Origin: Verrucosispora sp. WMMD573
Lineage (GTDB): Bacteria > Actinomycetota > Actinomycetes > Mycobacteriales > Micromonosporaceae
NCBI RefSeq assembly: GCF_027497175.1
Contig: NZ_CP114901.1
Span: 5,952,001 to 6,016,000 of the forward strand
Length of the DNA stretch: 64,000 bases
Reading direction: 5' to 3'
This document shows positions 36,986-45,077 of the stretch, piece by piece; within the stretch, counting starts at the first letter, position 1, and each line of letters starts with the position of its first letter. The position numbers were made by a program, and so were the translations under genes. The notes under the pieces were generated by a model, which was given only the letters and a program-made list of their open reading frames with translations, made no database searches and was not told the DNA's origin.

Positions 36986-36991
36986 TAGTCT
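36986..36991 (+). promoter_or_regulatory. -10 box of a leaderless gene
   Basis: TAGTCT lies 6 nt before GTG 36998 and no Shine-Dalgarno sequence is present. Transcription from this box would start at or next to the start codon, giving a leaderless message for the GNAT gene. Confidence 0.55.
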
Positions 36992-36997
36992 CGCGCC

Positions 36998-37840
36998 GTG
37001 GATTCCGAGCGTACCGACCTCCTCGACCGGTTGGAACGGTTCTACGACGCGGTGCCCCGGGACGCGGCCCGTGTGGAAGATCACGGTGGTCTGGTGCTGT
37101 TCGTCCGGGAAGGCCCGGGATGGCCGTTCTACGCCCGGCCACGGCGGGACGGCACCGGGTCACCGACCCTCGCCGACGTGGCGGCGGTGCGGACGCGCCA
37201 GCGCGAACTCGGCCTGCCCGAGGCCCTGGAGTGGGTGCACGACACCACCCCCGAACTGCTGGCGGTGGCCCGCTCGGGCGGCCTGTGCGTCCTCGAAGCG
37301 CCGCTGATGGTGCTCGATCCGGCCGCCCTGCCGCACCCGGCGAGGCTGGGCGTACCGGTGCGGTTGCTCGATCCGGCGGACGAGGACTTCGACTCGGCGG
37401 TGGCCGCCCGGCGGGCCGTGGCGGCGGTCGGGTTCGCCGCTCCCGGCACCAGACGGGGCGAGGCCGGACCAGCCGACCGTGACGCCGCCATGATCGGACT
37501 GGACGCGGCGGCGGTCGACGAGGAGCGGTCCCGCATCGCCGACGGCAGCCGGCTGTCCGCACTGGCCGGCACCCCGACGGAAGGCCCACTGGCCAGCGGG
37601 ATGGCCATGCGGGTCGGTGACGTCGCCGAGATCGCCGGGGTGGCCACGCTGCCCAGCGCCCGCCGTCGAGGGTTCGGCGCGGCGGTCACCGCCACCCTGG
37701 CCCGCGCCCTGCTGGACACCGGCACCGACCTGGTCTTCCTCACCGCCGGCAGCGAGGAGATCGCCCGCGTCTACCTGCGCGTCGGCTTCCGCCGCATCGG
37801 CACCGCCTGCATCGCTTCCCCCACCCCCCTACACCCCTGA
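36998..37840 (+). CDS. GNAT-family N-acetyltransferase
   Basis: 280 residues. The N-terminal 110 residues form a variable domain (EDHGGLVLFVREGPGWPFYA) and the C-terminal half is a GNAT fold, with the acetyl-CoA binding motif ATLPSARRRGFGAAVTATLA and the terminal strand VYLRVGFRRIGTACIA. The acceptor substrate is unknown. GTG 36998 is supported by a -10 box immediately upstream and the absence of a ribosome site. It is divergent from gltB and ends at a long inverted repeat. Confidence 0.87.
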   Translation: MDSERTDLLDRLERFYDAVPRDAARVEDHGGLVLFVREGPGWPFYARPRRDGTGSPTLADVAAVRTRQRELGLPEALEWVHDTTPELLAVARSGGLCVLEAPLMVLDPAALPHPARLGVPVRLLDPADEDFDSAVAARRAVAAVGFAAPGTRRGEAGPADRDAAMIGLDAAAVDEERSRIADGSRLSALAGTPTEGPLASGMAMRVGDVAEIAGVATLPSARRRGFGAAVTATLARALLDTGTDLVFLTAGSEEIARVYLRVGFRRIGTACIASPTPLHP

Positions 37841-37842
37841 AA

Positions 37843-37942
37843 CCCCACCCCACCCCTTGCCGTTGATCATGACGTTAGCGGCACTTTTGAAGATCATCTC
37901 GACCGTTAACCTCATGATCAACAGAGCAATGGTGGGGTGGGG
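37843..37942. repeat. long inverted repeat with GATCATG arms, copy 3
   Basis: The outer arms are CCCCACCCCACC and its complement. The inner arms contain TTGATCATGA on the left and TCATGATCAA on the right. A few mismatches interrupt a stem of nearly 40 bp around a loop near 37881-37900. It lies between the convergent GNAT and monooxygenase genes and reaches to the monooxygenase stop. Same family as 7150 and 21692. Confidence 0.85.
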
Positions 37943-37947
37943 TGGGG

Positions 37948-39129
37948 TCAGGTTGGGGGGCGCCATTGGGCGGCGATGGTGGCGGCGGTGCCGAGTAGGC
38001 GGGGGGTGATGGTGCCCAGGGCCGCGTCGCGGGCGCGTAGGGCCAGGCGGCCCCGGGTGCGCAGCACCGCGGACATGCGGCGGGTCTGCCGGACCACGGC
38101 CGCCGCGCGGGGTCGCCGCGCCCGGTCGTACGCCAGCACCGCGTCGGGCAGGGTCGACTCGCGCAGCAGCACGGCGAGGGTCGCGGCGTCCTCGAAGGCC
38201 AGGCAGGCACCCTGCCCCAGGTGCGGCGGCATGGCGTGCGCGGCATCGCCGAGCAGCACCACCCCGCCCGGGCCGGCCGGGAAGCCGAACGCTCGGGGCA
38301 GCGGACGCAGCTCCCGGATCTCCCGCTGCACCAGGTCGGCCGGGTCGGTCGCGGCCAGCAGTTCGTCGACCGGCGCGGGCCAGCCGGCGTACCAGCGGCG
38401 CAGCAGCGCCAACTGGGTCTCCGGCGGCTCGGGACGGGCCGCGCCCGCCGCGGTGGCCATCCAGTAGATGCCGCCACGGCTGGAGGCGCCGGAGGAGCCC
38501 CGTTCGCCCAGCGAGGCGGACACGAAACGGTAGCCGGCACCGAGGATCTCACCGCCGACCGCGTCGGGCAGGCTGGGCGCGCGGTACCAGGGGATCACCG
38601 CCCGCCAGGCGGCGCAGCCGGAGCTGACCACTCCCGAGGCGGGGGCGAGCTGACGCCGGATCACGCTGTCCGTGCCGTCGGCGGCCACGACCAGATCCGC
38701 CTCGTACGTGTGCCGGCCGTCGCCGACAGCGGGCCGTTCACCGGCGGCGGCGCGCACCGTCCGCACCGTCACCCCGGTACGCAGCTCGACCCGCTCGCCC
38801 AGGCCCGCGATCAGCGCGTCGTGCAGGTCCTCCCGGTGCACCACCACCGGGACACGCTCGGCCGGCGTCGGTCGGGGCTGCACCAGCCAGTGCCCGTCCG
38901 GACGGCGCACCCCGCCGTCGGACAGGGGGGTGGCGATGGCGTCCAGTCCGGCGCCGAGCCCCAGGGCGCGCAACGCCCGGACCCCGTTGGGCCAGAGCAT
39001 CACGGCGGCCGGCTCGGGACGGATCCGGTCGGCCCGCTCCAGGAGCGTCACCTGCCAGCCCGAACGGGCGAGCGCGCCGGAGACCGCCAGGCCGCCGAGC
39101 CCGCCGCCGACCACCACCGCGGTCCGCAT
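37948..39129 (-). CDS. FAD-dependent monooxygenase
   Basis: 393 residues of the PHBH/UbiH type. The Rossmann motif is VVVGGGLGGLAVSGALARSG, the DG motif is ADLVVAADGTDSVIRRQL, and the GD motif is VVLLGDAAHAMPPHLGQGAC. It should hydroxylate or epoxidise a small aromatic or isoprenoid substrate using NAD(P)H; the substrate is not evident. ATG 39129 follows the lgt stop by 14 bp, so it is the second gene of an lgt transcript. Confidence 0.9.
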   Translation of the reverse strand: MRTAVVVGGGLGGLAVSGALARSGWQVTLLERADRIRPEPAAVMLWPNGVRALRALGLGAGLDAIATPLSDGGVRRPDGHWLVQPRPTPAERVPVVVHREDLHDALIAGLGERVELRTGVTVRTVRAAAGERPAVGDGRHTYEADLVVAADGTDSVIRRQLAPASGVVSSGCAAWRAVIPWYRAPSLPDAVGGEILGAGYRFVSASLGERGSSGASSRGGIYWMATAAGAARPEPPETQLALLRRWYAGWPAPVDELLAATDPADLVQREIRELRPLPRAFGFPAGPGGVVLLGDAAHAMPPHLGQGACLAFEDAATLAVLLRESTLPDAVLAYDRARRPRAAAVVRQTRRMSAVLRTRGRLALRARDAALGTITPRLLGTAATIAAQWRPPT

Positions 39130-39143
39130 GAGCGTCCCCGGCC

Positions 39144-40469
39144 TCAGCTGTCGCGGTCGGCGGGACGCGCAGCGGCGGATTCCGCCGCCGTACCGCCGGC
39201 CGGTGCACCCGATGCCGATCCGGCCTGCTCGCCGTCGGCCGCCCCGCCGGCCGACCCGGCGCGCTCACCGGCCGGTCCTCCGGACGGCTCACCCTGCGGT
39301 CGGGCGGCGGTCGCCGCCTCGTCGTCCGGTCGGTCGGTGCCGGGCGCGGCACCCACGTGGACCGGGTCCGCCGCCGCGGCGGGCGCGGCGCCCGCGTCGA
39401 CCGGGTCCGCCGCCGCGGCGGGCGCGGCGCCCGCGTCGACCGGGTCCGTCGCTTCGGGCGGCGCCTCGCCGGTCCGTCGCCAGTGCGTGAACTGCTCCTC
39501 GTCGACCACCCGGTAGCCCTCGGGCGCCGCCGGCTCGGTGGTGGCCCCCTTGGCCGACAGGTCGACCTGCGAGACGTCGGAGGTGGCCGGGGCGGTGGTG
39601 GCGACGCTCGGCAGGCCGACCGGGATCAGGTACTGCCGTGGCCCGCGCACCCGCAGGAAGTAGATGAGAGCGCCGAGGAACACCAGCGCCGCGGTCCAGA
39701 CGTTGATCCGTACGCCGAGGATCGTGTTGGCCTCGTCGGTACGCATCATCTCGATCCAGAACCGGCCGGCGGTGTAGCCCATCACGTAGAGGGCGAACGC
39801 GCGGCCACGGCCGAGCCGCAGCTTACGGTCGAGGAAGTACACCATCGCGGCGACGCCGACGTTCCACAGCAACTCGTAGGCGAAGGTCGGGTGGTAGAGC
39901 CCCTCCTCCAGGATCGGCTGACCGGCCTCGTCACGCAGCGCCTGCCCGCCGTCCATCCGGTGGATCTCCAGCCCCCAGGGCAGGTCGGTCCGCCCGCCGT
40001 AGAGCTCGTTGTTGAACCAGTTGCCCAGCCGGCCGATCGCCTGGGCCAGCGGCAGGCCCGGCGCCAGCGCGTCGGCGACCACGGTCAGCGGAATGCCCAG
40101 TTGCCGGGCGGCGATCCAGGCGCCGACCGCGCCACCGGCGACCGCGCCCCAGATGCCCAGCCCACCCTCGTGGATGAAGAACACCTTGATCCAGTCCCCG
40201 CCGGTGCCGAAGTACTTCTCCGGTGAGGTGATCACGTGGTAGATCCGGGCGCCGATGATGCCCGCCGGCACCGCCCAGACGGCGATGTCGAGCACCGTGC
40301 CCGGGGCCGCGCCGCGCTGACGCAGCCGCCGCTCGGTGACCCAGCAGGCCACCGCGATGCCGGCGAGGATGAACAGCGCGTACGCCCGGATGGGGAACGG
40401 GCCGAGCTGCCACACGGCGTTGCTCGGACTCGGGATGGCGGCCAGGGACGTCGGCGAGGCGAGACTCAC
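39144..40469 (-). CDS. lgt: prolipoprotein diacylglyceryl transferase with long C-terminal tail
   Basis: 441 residues. The enzyme core (about residues 1-290) has seven membrane segments, RIYHVITSPEKY, HEGGLGIWGAVAGG and the Lgt signature GRLGNWFNNELYGG. It transfers diacylglycerol from phosphatidylglycerol to lipobox cysteines. The remaining 150 residues are an acidic, Ala/Pro/Gly-rich cytosolic tail with 13-residue repeats (DPVDAGAAPAAAA, DNA 39361-39438), which is long for the family. GTG 40469 has no ribosome site, but TAGCGT lies 8 nt upstream (40478-40483), suggesting a leaderless message. A hairpin separates it from trpA. Confidence 0.95.
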   Translation of the reverse strand: MSLASPTSLAAIPSPSNAVWQLGPFPIRAYALFILAGIAVACWVTERRLRQRGAAPGTVLDIAVWAVPAGIIGARIYHVITSPEKYFGTGGDWIKVFFIHEGGLGIWGAVAGGAVGAWIAARQLGIPLTVVADALAPGLPLAQAIGRLGNWFNNELYGGRTDLPWGLEIHRMDGGQALRDEAGQPILEEGLYHPTFAYELLWNVGVAAMVYFLDRKLRLGRGRAFALYVMGYTAGRFWIEMMRTDEANTILGVRINVWTAALVFLGALIYFLRVRGPRQYLIPVGLPSVATTAPATSDVSQVDLSAKGATTEPAAPEGYRVVDEEQFTHWRRTGEAPPEATDPVDAGAAPAAAADPVDAGAAPAAAADPVHVGAAPGTDRPDDEAATAARPQGEPSGGPAGERAGSAGGAADGEQAGSASGAPAGGTAAESAAARPADRDS

Positions 40470-40543
40470 GGGTGCACACGCTACCGCTGCGGACCCCCGT
40501 ACCGTCACCCCGGTCCGCCGCACCCTCCCCACACCAGCACTCG

Positions 40544-40614
40544 CGATCTGCACTTCTCGTCGCCGCGAAGCCGGCATCACGGACTAAGCGGCGACCGAAA
40601 CCTCAAGATCGACG
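40544..40614. repeat. imperfect inverted repeat between trpA and lgt
   Basis: The left arm CGATCTGCACTTCTCGTCGCCG (40544-40565) pairs imperfectly with the right arm around 40588-40614, which contains GCGGCGACCGAAACC and AAGATCGACG. The innermost 7 bp (GTCGCCG/CGGCGAC) match exactly. It starts about 20 bp after the trpA stop on the minus strand, so it may end the trpCBA transcript. The arms differ from the GATCATG family except for the GATC core. Confidence 0.6.
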
Positions 40615-40634
40615 TTGAGGGGTGGGGTGGGGGA

Positions 40635-41450
40635 TCAGCGGTCGGGGTGGCGGACGCCGTCGGACAGTTCGGCGCTCAGGGTGCGCAGGGCGGTCAGCGC
40701 GGCCGCCTCGTCGGGGGCGTCGAGCAGGCAGCGGATGAGCGCGCTGCCGACGATCACCGCGTCGGCGTACCCGGCGACGGTGGCGGCCTGCGCCCCGGTG
40801 CCCACGCCCAGGCCGACGCCGACCGGCAGGTCGGTGACCTCCCGCACCCGGGACACCAGCACCGGCGCCGCCTGCGACGTCTGTGACCGGGCCCCGGTGA
40901 CGCCCATGATCGCGGTGGCGTAGACGAAGCCCCGGCAGTGCGCCGCCGTCATCGCCAGCCGCTCATCGGTGGACGACGGCGCGACCAGGAACGTGCGGTC
41001 CAGCCCGTGCGCGTCCGAGGCGGCCAGCCACTCGCCGGCCTCCTCGGGGATCAGGTCGGGGGTGATCAACCCGGTCCCGCCGGCAGCGGCGAGATCCCGG
41101 GCGAACGCGTCCACCCCGTACCGCTCGATCGGGTTCCAGTAGGTCATCGTCACCACCGGGGCACCGGTGGCGGCTACCGCCTCGACGATGCTCAACGTGT
41201 CCCGGGTGCGTACGCCGCCAGCCAGGGCGATGTCACTGGCCCGCTGGATCACCGGTCCGTCCATCACCGGGTCGGAGTACGGGATCTCCACCTCGATGAC
41301 GTCGACGCCCGCAGCGACCATCGCCTTCATCGCCCCGATGCTGCCCTCGACCGTGGGAAAACCGGCCGGCATGCAGCCGACCAGCAACGCCCGGCCGTCC
41401 GCCCGGGCCTTGTCGAAGGCCACCCCGATCCGGCTGGTCCGCTCGCTCAT
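40635..41450 (-). CDS. trpA: tryptophan synthase alpha subunit
   Basis: 271 residues. DVIEVEIPYSDPVMDGPVIQ carries the catalytic Glu and Asp; GLITPDLIPEEA and YATAIMGVTGAR match the phosphate-binding and loop-6 regions. It cleaves indole-3-glycerol phosphate and channels indole to TrpB. ATG 41450 is 4 bp after the trpB stop; an in-frame extension to 41510 would lie inside trpB and is unlikely. It is the last gene of trpCBA. Confidence 0.97.
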   Translation of the reverse strand: MSERTSRIGVAFDKARADGRALLVGCMPAGFPTVEGSIGAMKAMVAAGVDVIEVEIPYSDPVMDGPVIQRASDIALAGGVRTRDTLSIVEAVAATGAPVVTMTYWNPIERYGVDAFARDLAAAGGTGLITPDLIPEEAGEWLAASDAHGLDRTFLVAPSSTDERLAMTAAHCRGFVYATAIMGVTGARSQTSQAAPVLVSRVREVTDLPVGVGLGVGTGAQAATVAGYADAVIVGSALIRCLLDAPDEAAALTALRTLSAELSDGVRHPDR

Positions 41451-41454
41451 GGCC

Positions 41455-42693
41455 TCACTCCTTGTCGAGGATGCCGAAGTACTCACCGGCGGTGTGCACG
41501 TCCTTGTCACCCCGGCCGGAGAGGTTGACCACGATCGTGGGCTGCCGGCCGAGCTCGGCGGCGAGCTTCGGCGCGATGACCAGGGTGCCCGCGAGGGCGT
41601 GTGCGCTCTCGATCGCGGGGATGATCCCCTCGGTGCGGCAGAGCAGCTCGAACGCGGCCATCGCCTCGTCGTCGGTGACCGGCTGGTAGCTGGCCCGGCC
41701 GGTGTCGTGCAGCCAGGCGTGCTCCGGGCCGACGCCCGGGTAGTCCAGTCCCGCGGAGATCGAGTGCGACTCCCGCGTCTGGCCGTCGGCGTCCTGGAGG
41801 ACGAAGGTCCGGGTGCCGTGCAGCACGCCTGTGGAGCCGCCCGTGATGCTTGCCGCGTGCCGGCCGGTGTCCATTCCGTCGCCGCCGGCCTCGAAGCCGT
41901 ACAGCCGCACCTGCGGGTCGTCGGTGAAGGCGTGGAAGATGCCCAGCGCGTTGGAGCCGCCGCCGACGCAGGCCGTCACCGCGTCGGGCAACGCGCCGGT
42001 CAGGTCCAGGCACTGCGCCCGGGCCTCCTCGCCGATACCCCGCACGAAGTCGCGGACCAGCGCCGGGAAGGGGTGTGGTCCGGCGGCGGTGCCGATCAGG
42101 TAGTGGGTCTCGTCGACGTTGGCGACCCAGTCCCGCATCGCCTCGTTCATCGCGTCCTTGAGGGTGCGCGAGCCGGTGGTCACCGGCACGACCGTCGCGC
42201 CGAGCATCCGCATCCGGGCGACGTTCAACGCCTGCCGCTCGGTGTCGACCTGGCCCATGTAGACCACGCACTCCAGGTCGAACAGGGCCGCGGCGGTGGC
42301 GGTGGCGACACCGTGCTGACCGGCGCCGGTCTCGGCGATCACCCGCCGCTTGCCCATCCGCCGGGTCAGCAGCGCCTGACCGAGCACGTTGCGCACCTTG
42401 TGCGCGCCGGTGTGATTGAGGTCCTCCCGCTTGAGCAGCACCCGGGCACCGGCTCGGGCGGAGAACCGGCGGGCCTCGTAGAGCAGCGACGGCGTCCCCG
42501 CGTAGTCGCGCAACAGGTCGGCGAACTCGGCCCGGAACGTCTCGTCGGCCATCGCCGCCTGGTGCGCCGACGCCAACTCGTCGAGCGCGGCGACAAGTGC
42601 CTCCGGCACGAACCGGCCGCCGAACGTGCCGAAATGGCCGGCGGCGTCGGGGAACTGCGCCGGCAGCTCGGTGTTCGTGGCGTCAGCACTCAT
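41455..42693 (-). CDS. trpB: tryptophan synthase beta subunit
   Basis: 412 residues. The PLP lysine is in [10 protein letters not shown], the substrate Glu in [13 protein letters not shown] and the PLP phosphate loop in GGGSNALG. It joins indole and serine to give tryptophan in the alpha2-beta2 complex. ATG 42693 is preceded by GAGAGGA. It lies 39 bp after trpC and 4 bp before trpA. Confidence 0.98.
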   Translation of the reverse strand: MSADATNTELPAQFPDAAGHFGTFGGRFVPEALVAALDELASAHQAAMADETFRAEFADLLRDYAGTPSLLYEARRFSARAGARVLLKREDLNHTGAHKVRNVLGQALLTRRMGKRRVIAETGAGQHGVATATAAALFDLECVVYMGQVDTERQALNVARMRMLGATVVPVTTGSRTLKDAMNEAMRDWVANVDETHYLIGTAAGPHPFPALVRDFVRGIGEEARAQCLDLTGALPDAVTACVGGGSNALGIFHAFTDDPQVRLYGFEAGGDGMDTGRHAASITGGSTGVLHGTRTFVLQDADGQTRESHSISAGLDYPGVGPEHAWLHDTGRASYQPVTDDEAMAAFELLCRTEGIIPAIESAHALAGTLVIAPKLAAELGRQPTIVVNLSGRGDKDVHTAGEYFGILDKE

Positions 42694-42732
42694 CGCGGGT
42701 CCTCTCGCTCACAAACGGTCGCCCGGCGCGGC

Positions 42733-43596
42733 TCAGCGCACCGGGCGGGGCGTCGCCGGGTGGTTGCCGGCGTTGACCAGCTCGGCCACCGCCTCCCGGG
42801 GACTCTTCTGGGTCACCAGCCCCTCGCCCACCAGGACGGCGTCGGCGCCGGCCGAGGCGTACCGGATCAGGTCGTGCGGGCCACGTACGCCAGACTCGGC
42901 AATCTTGACGACGTTGCTGGGCAGGCCGGGCGCGATCCGCTCGAACACCGACCTGTCGACCTGAAGGGTACGCAGGTCACGGGCGTTGACCCCGATGACC
43001 TGGGCGCCGGCCTCCATGGCCCGGTCGGCCTCCTCCTCGTCGTGCACCTCGACCAGCGCGGTCATGCCCAGCGACTCGATTCGCTCCAGCAGGCCGACCA
43101 GCACGTTCTGCTCCAGCGCGGCGACGATCAGCAGCACCAGGTCCGCGCCGTGGGCGCGCGCCTCGTGCACCTGGTAGCTGGAGACCACGAAGTCCTTGCG
43201 CAGCACCGGGATGTTCACCGCGGCCCGTACGGCGGCGAGGTCGTCGAGTGACCCGCCGAACCAGCGCCCCTCGGTGAGCACGCTTATCGCGCGGGCACCA
43301 CCGGCCGCGTACTCGCCGGCCAGGTCCGCCGGGTCGGCGATCTCGGCCAGCTTGCCCTTGGACGGCGAGGCACGCTTCACCTCGGCAATGACCGCGACGC
43401 CGGGCCGGCGCAGGGCCGCGTACGCGTCCAGCGGCGGCGGCGCGGCGGCGGCCAGTTCACGGATCCGCTCCAGCGGAACCTGTTCCTGCCGCCGGGCCAC
43501 GTCTTCGCGGACGCCGGCCAGGATCTCGTCGAGCACGCTGACGGGCGCCGCCGAGCCGGCCTCGTCCCCCTCGGCGTGGGCATGTTCAGCAGTCAC
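42733..43596 (-). CDS. trpC: indole-3-glycerol phosphate synthase
   Basis: About 287 residues. [13 protein letters not shown] carries the substrate-binding Lys, [13 protein letters not shown] the catalytic Lys, and [11 protein letters not shown] and IAESGV complete the TIM-barrel signatures. It decarboxylates and closes CdRP to indole-3-glycerol phosphate. GTG 43596 has GGGGAG 7 nt upstream and would have a leader of about 27 nt from the -10 at 43630. ATG 43623, 6 nt after that box, could be a leaderless start adding nine residues; a later GTG before [11 protein letters not shown] is also possible. It opens the trpCBA operon. Confidence 0.95.
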   Translation of the reverse strand: MTAEHAHAEGDEAGSAAPVSVLDEILAGVREDVARRQEQVPLERIRELAAAAPPPLDAYAALRRPGVAVIAEVKRASPSKGKLAEIADPADLAGEYAAGGARAISVLTEGRWFGGSLDDLAAVRAAVNIPVLRKDFVVSSYQVHEARAHGADLVLLIVAALEQNVLVGLLERIESLGMTALVEVHDEEEADRAMEAGAQVIGVNARDLRTLQVDRSVFERIAPGLPSNVVKIAESGVRGPHDLIRYASAGADAVLVGEGLVTQKSPREAVAELVNAGNHPATPRPVR

Positions 43597-43629
43597 CAAC
43601 GGACTCCCCTCTCCGGGTGTCATGGGCCG

Positions 43630-43738
43630 ATGCTAGGGGGCACCACCTGGACCCGACCGCCGGGGGTATGGCGCTCCTCACGAAATGGGCTGCGGCATAA
43701 TGGCCCACTTGTGCGCACGGACCGTGACTCTGCGTCAC
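43630..43738 (-). promoter_or_regulatory. trpC promoter region
   Basis: On the minus strand TAGCAT (43635-43630) is a good -10 for trpC. About 90 bp further upstream GTGAC-tctgc-GTCAC (43724-43738) is a perfect spaced inverted repeat next to an AT-rich patch (43738-43752). No leader peptide with consecutive Trp codons was found, so classical attenuation is not supported. Confidence 0.5.
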
Positions 43739-43978
43739 AGTATTATCGACGATCGCCCATGGGAGAGTGACCGAGAGGCGGTGCGACGGTCAGCGGATCC
43801 GGCCATGTCGATGTTGTGACCAAGCTCAAGGACAAAGGTCCCTGTGCCGGTCAGGCCGGCTACCGCAGAGTTGACGGTGCAGTCATCACCACGAAACCCG
43901 GGCCGAGCAGCATCAGCCTCGGGCACACTCGATGACGCGCCTGCCCCATCGCCACGACGATCTCTCCCCGGGGTGATC

Positions 43979-44230
43979 ATGAGTACCTCCGCGCCGCAGC
44001 AGACCATCGGACTCACCACCATCTCGCGCACCGTCGCGTCGCTCGCCGTCGGTGTCGTCCACACGTTGGAGCGGGCAGTGGTCGGACCGGACCGGATGCG
44101 CACCGCATCCGGCAACGCCTGGGAGGCCATCTGCGCCGACCGGGCCCGAGCCGACCAGCGGGCCGAACTGGACCGCCTCGTCGCGGAACTCACCGCGGCC
44201 CGGGCGCGCACCCGGCAACCCGTCGGCTGA
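43979..44230 (+). CDS. small protein of unknown function
   Basis: 83 residues. A hydrophobic or amphipathic N-terminal stretch (TISRTVASLAVGVVHTLERA) is followed by a charged helix (DRARADQRAELDRLVAELTA). I do not recognise it. It lies on the opposite strand between trpC and the trp-associated membrane protein gene and so splits the trp genes into two minus-strand groups. ATG 43979 is chosen; GTG 43973 is alternative, and the ribosome site is weak. Codon bias fits a real gene better than the overlapping minus frame. Confidence 0.58.
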   Translation: MSTSAPQQTIGLTTISRTVASLAVGVVHTLERAVVGPDRMRTASGNAWEAICADRARADQRAELDRLVAELTAARARTRQPVG

Positions 44231-44306
44231 CCGCTCCCGCCGCCCTGACCTCAAACCCGGGTGGCCGGCCCCCCGCAGGGCGCCGTCCGACCCCGACGCC
44301 GGCCGG

Positions 44307-44900
44307 TCAGCGGATCGTCGGGTCCTCGCCGCGGTCCAACGCCTCCCACGCATCGATGGTGCCCGCCCCACCGATCGGACCGCTGGTGCCGGCAGGCCGA
44401 GTGGTCCGACGTTCGTAACGCGCGCCCATCGCCGGCCAGCGGTGACCACGCAGCATGGTCAGCGAACCACCGACGGCGGCGAGGATCCCGCCGAGCAGGG
44501 TCAGCGCCGGCCACTGCCAGGTGACCGGGTCGCCGAGATCACCGACGATCCCGTAGCCTCCACCGGCCGCGAGGGCCAGGCCGAGCAGGGTCAGCAGCCC
44601 GCCGAGCACTCGGCGCAGCCGGCCCCGGGTGGCCAGCACCGCCCCGCCACCGGCCAACCCGACGAGGGCCAGGGCCGGCAGCCACGGCAGCAACTGCCCG
44701 CCCGTGCGGCCCTCCTCCACCAGCAGCAGCGTCGGTTCGCCTCGGCTGACCGCGCCGAGCACCCAGGTGCGAGTCACGGCCCACAGCGCCAGCCCCGCGC
44801 CGGCCAGGCAGAGCAGCACGGCGTACGCCAGTTCGCGCCGGCCCGGCACCGGTCGCGCGTCCCCGGTGCCGCGTTCCCCCGGCACGCTCCCCGCGCTCAC
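44307..44900 (-). CDS. Trp biosynthesis-associated membrane protein (TIGR02234 family)
   Basis: 197 residues with four membrane segments (about 22-42, 66-86, 96-114 and 124-146) and a C-terminal cytosolic tail ending DAWEALDRGEDPTIR, the characteristic tail of this actinobacterial family always found in trp operons. Its role is unknown; membrane anchoring or transport linked to tryptophan synthesis has been suggested from context. GTG 44900 overlaps the TGA of the last mini-ORF in the 59-bp repeat array, with GGAAGG 8 nt upstream, so its translation is tied to ribosomes arriving from trpE. Confidence 0.92.
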   Translation of the reverse strand: MSAGSVPGERGTGDARPVPGRRELAYAVLLCLAGAGLALWAVTRTWVLGAVSRGEPTLLLVEEGRTGGQLLPWLPALALVGLAGGGAVLATRGRLRRVLGGLLTLLGLALAAGGGYGIVGDLGDPVTWQWPALTLLGGILAAVGGSLTMLRGHRWPAMGARYERRTTRPAGTSGPIGGAGTIDAWEALDRGEDPTIR

Positions 44901-44959
44901 CGAGCCGACCTTCCGCTCGCGACTGCGGGACTCCGCTGCGCTACATTCCTCGCGCTCAC
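44897..44959 (-). CDS. mini-ORF 3 of the trp junction array
   Basis: The third 20-codon frame, like mini-ORF 2 but with Ser for Trp near the end (GRSAR). Its GTG overlaps the TGA of mini-ORF 2, and its TGA overlaps the GTG of the trp-associated membrane protein at 44900. GGAAGG precedes it at 8 nt. Confidence 0.4.
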   Translation of the reverse strand: MSARNVAQRSPAVASGRSAR

Positions 44960-45018
44960 CGAGCCCACCTTCCGCTCGCGACTGCGGGACTCCGCTGCGC
45001 TACATTCCTCGCGCTCAC
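44956..45018 (-). CDS. mini-ORF 2 of the trp junction array
   Basis: The second 20-codon frame (SARNVAQRSPAVASGRWAR after the GTG). Its GTG overlaps the TGA of mini-ORF 1 and GGAAGG lies 8 nt upstream (45027-45032), so it has both a ribosome site and coupling. Confidence 0.4.
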   Translation of the reverse strand: MSARNVAQRSPAVASGRWAR

Positions 45019-45077
45019 CGAGCCCACCTTCCGCTCGCGACTGCGGGACTCCGCTGCGCTACATTCCCCGCGCTCAC
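45015..45077 (-). CDS. mini-ORF 1 of the trp junction array
   Basis: A 20-codon frame, GTG start overlapping the trpE TGA (GTGA), encoding (V/M)SAGNVAQRSPAVASGRWAR then TGA. It has no ribosome site of its own, so it would be read only by ribosomes finishing trpE. Whether a peptide accumulates is unknown; the act of translation may be what matters. Confidence 0.4.
   Translation of the reverse strand: MSAGNVAQRSPAVASGRWAR

Larger units (their letters stand above)
44894..45076. repeat. 59-bp tandem repeat between trpE and the trp membrane protein
   Basis: Three nearly identical 59-bp units begin at 44894, 44953 and 45012, and a fourth partial unit at 45071 reaches the trpE stop. Read on the minus strand each unit carries GTGAGCGCG, a 20-codon frame, GGAAGG and the next GTGA. 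59 bp equals 63 nt (20 codons plus stop) minus a 4-bp overlap, so every unit keeps the stop-start junction intact. Units differ at only a few bases. Confidence 0.95.

Noticed and set aside
33800..36988. A 1062-codon plus-strand open frame opposite gltB
   Set aside because: It is an antisense reading of a strongly conserved gltB; the low-complexity Arg/Gly/Val composition is typical of high-GC shadow frames.
43724..43738. CRP binding site
   Set aside because: The inverted repeat GTGAC-N5-GTCAC has an odd centre unlike TGTGA-N6-TCACA, and nothing else supports CRP control.
43597..43980. trp attenuator or leader peptide before trpC
   Set aside because: No short frame with consecutive Trp codons and no alternative hairpin pair followed by a U-tract could be found.
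44894..45076. CRISPR or satellite array
   Set aside because: Units are contiguous without spacers and carry start-stop junctions that link two trp genes.
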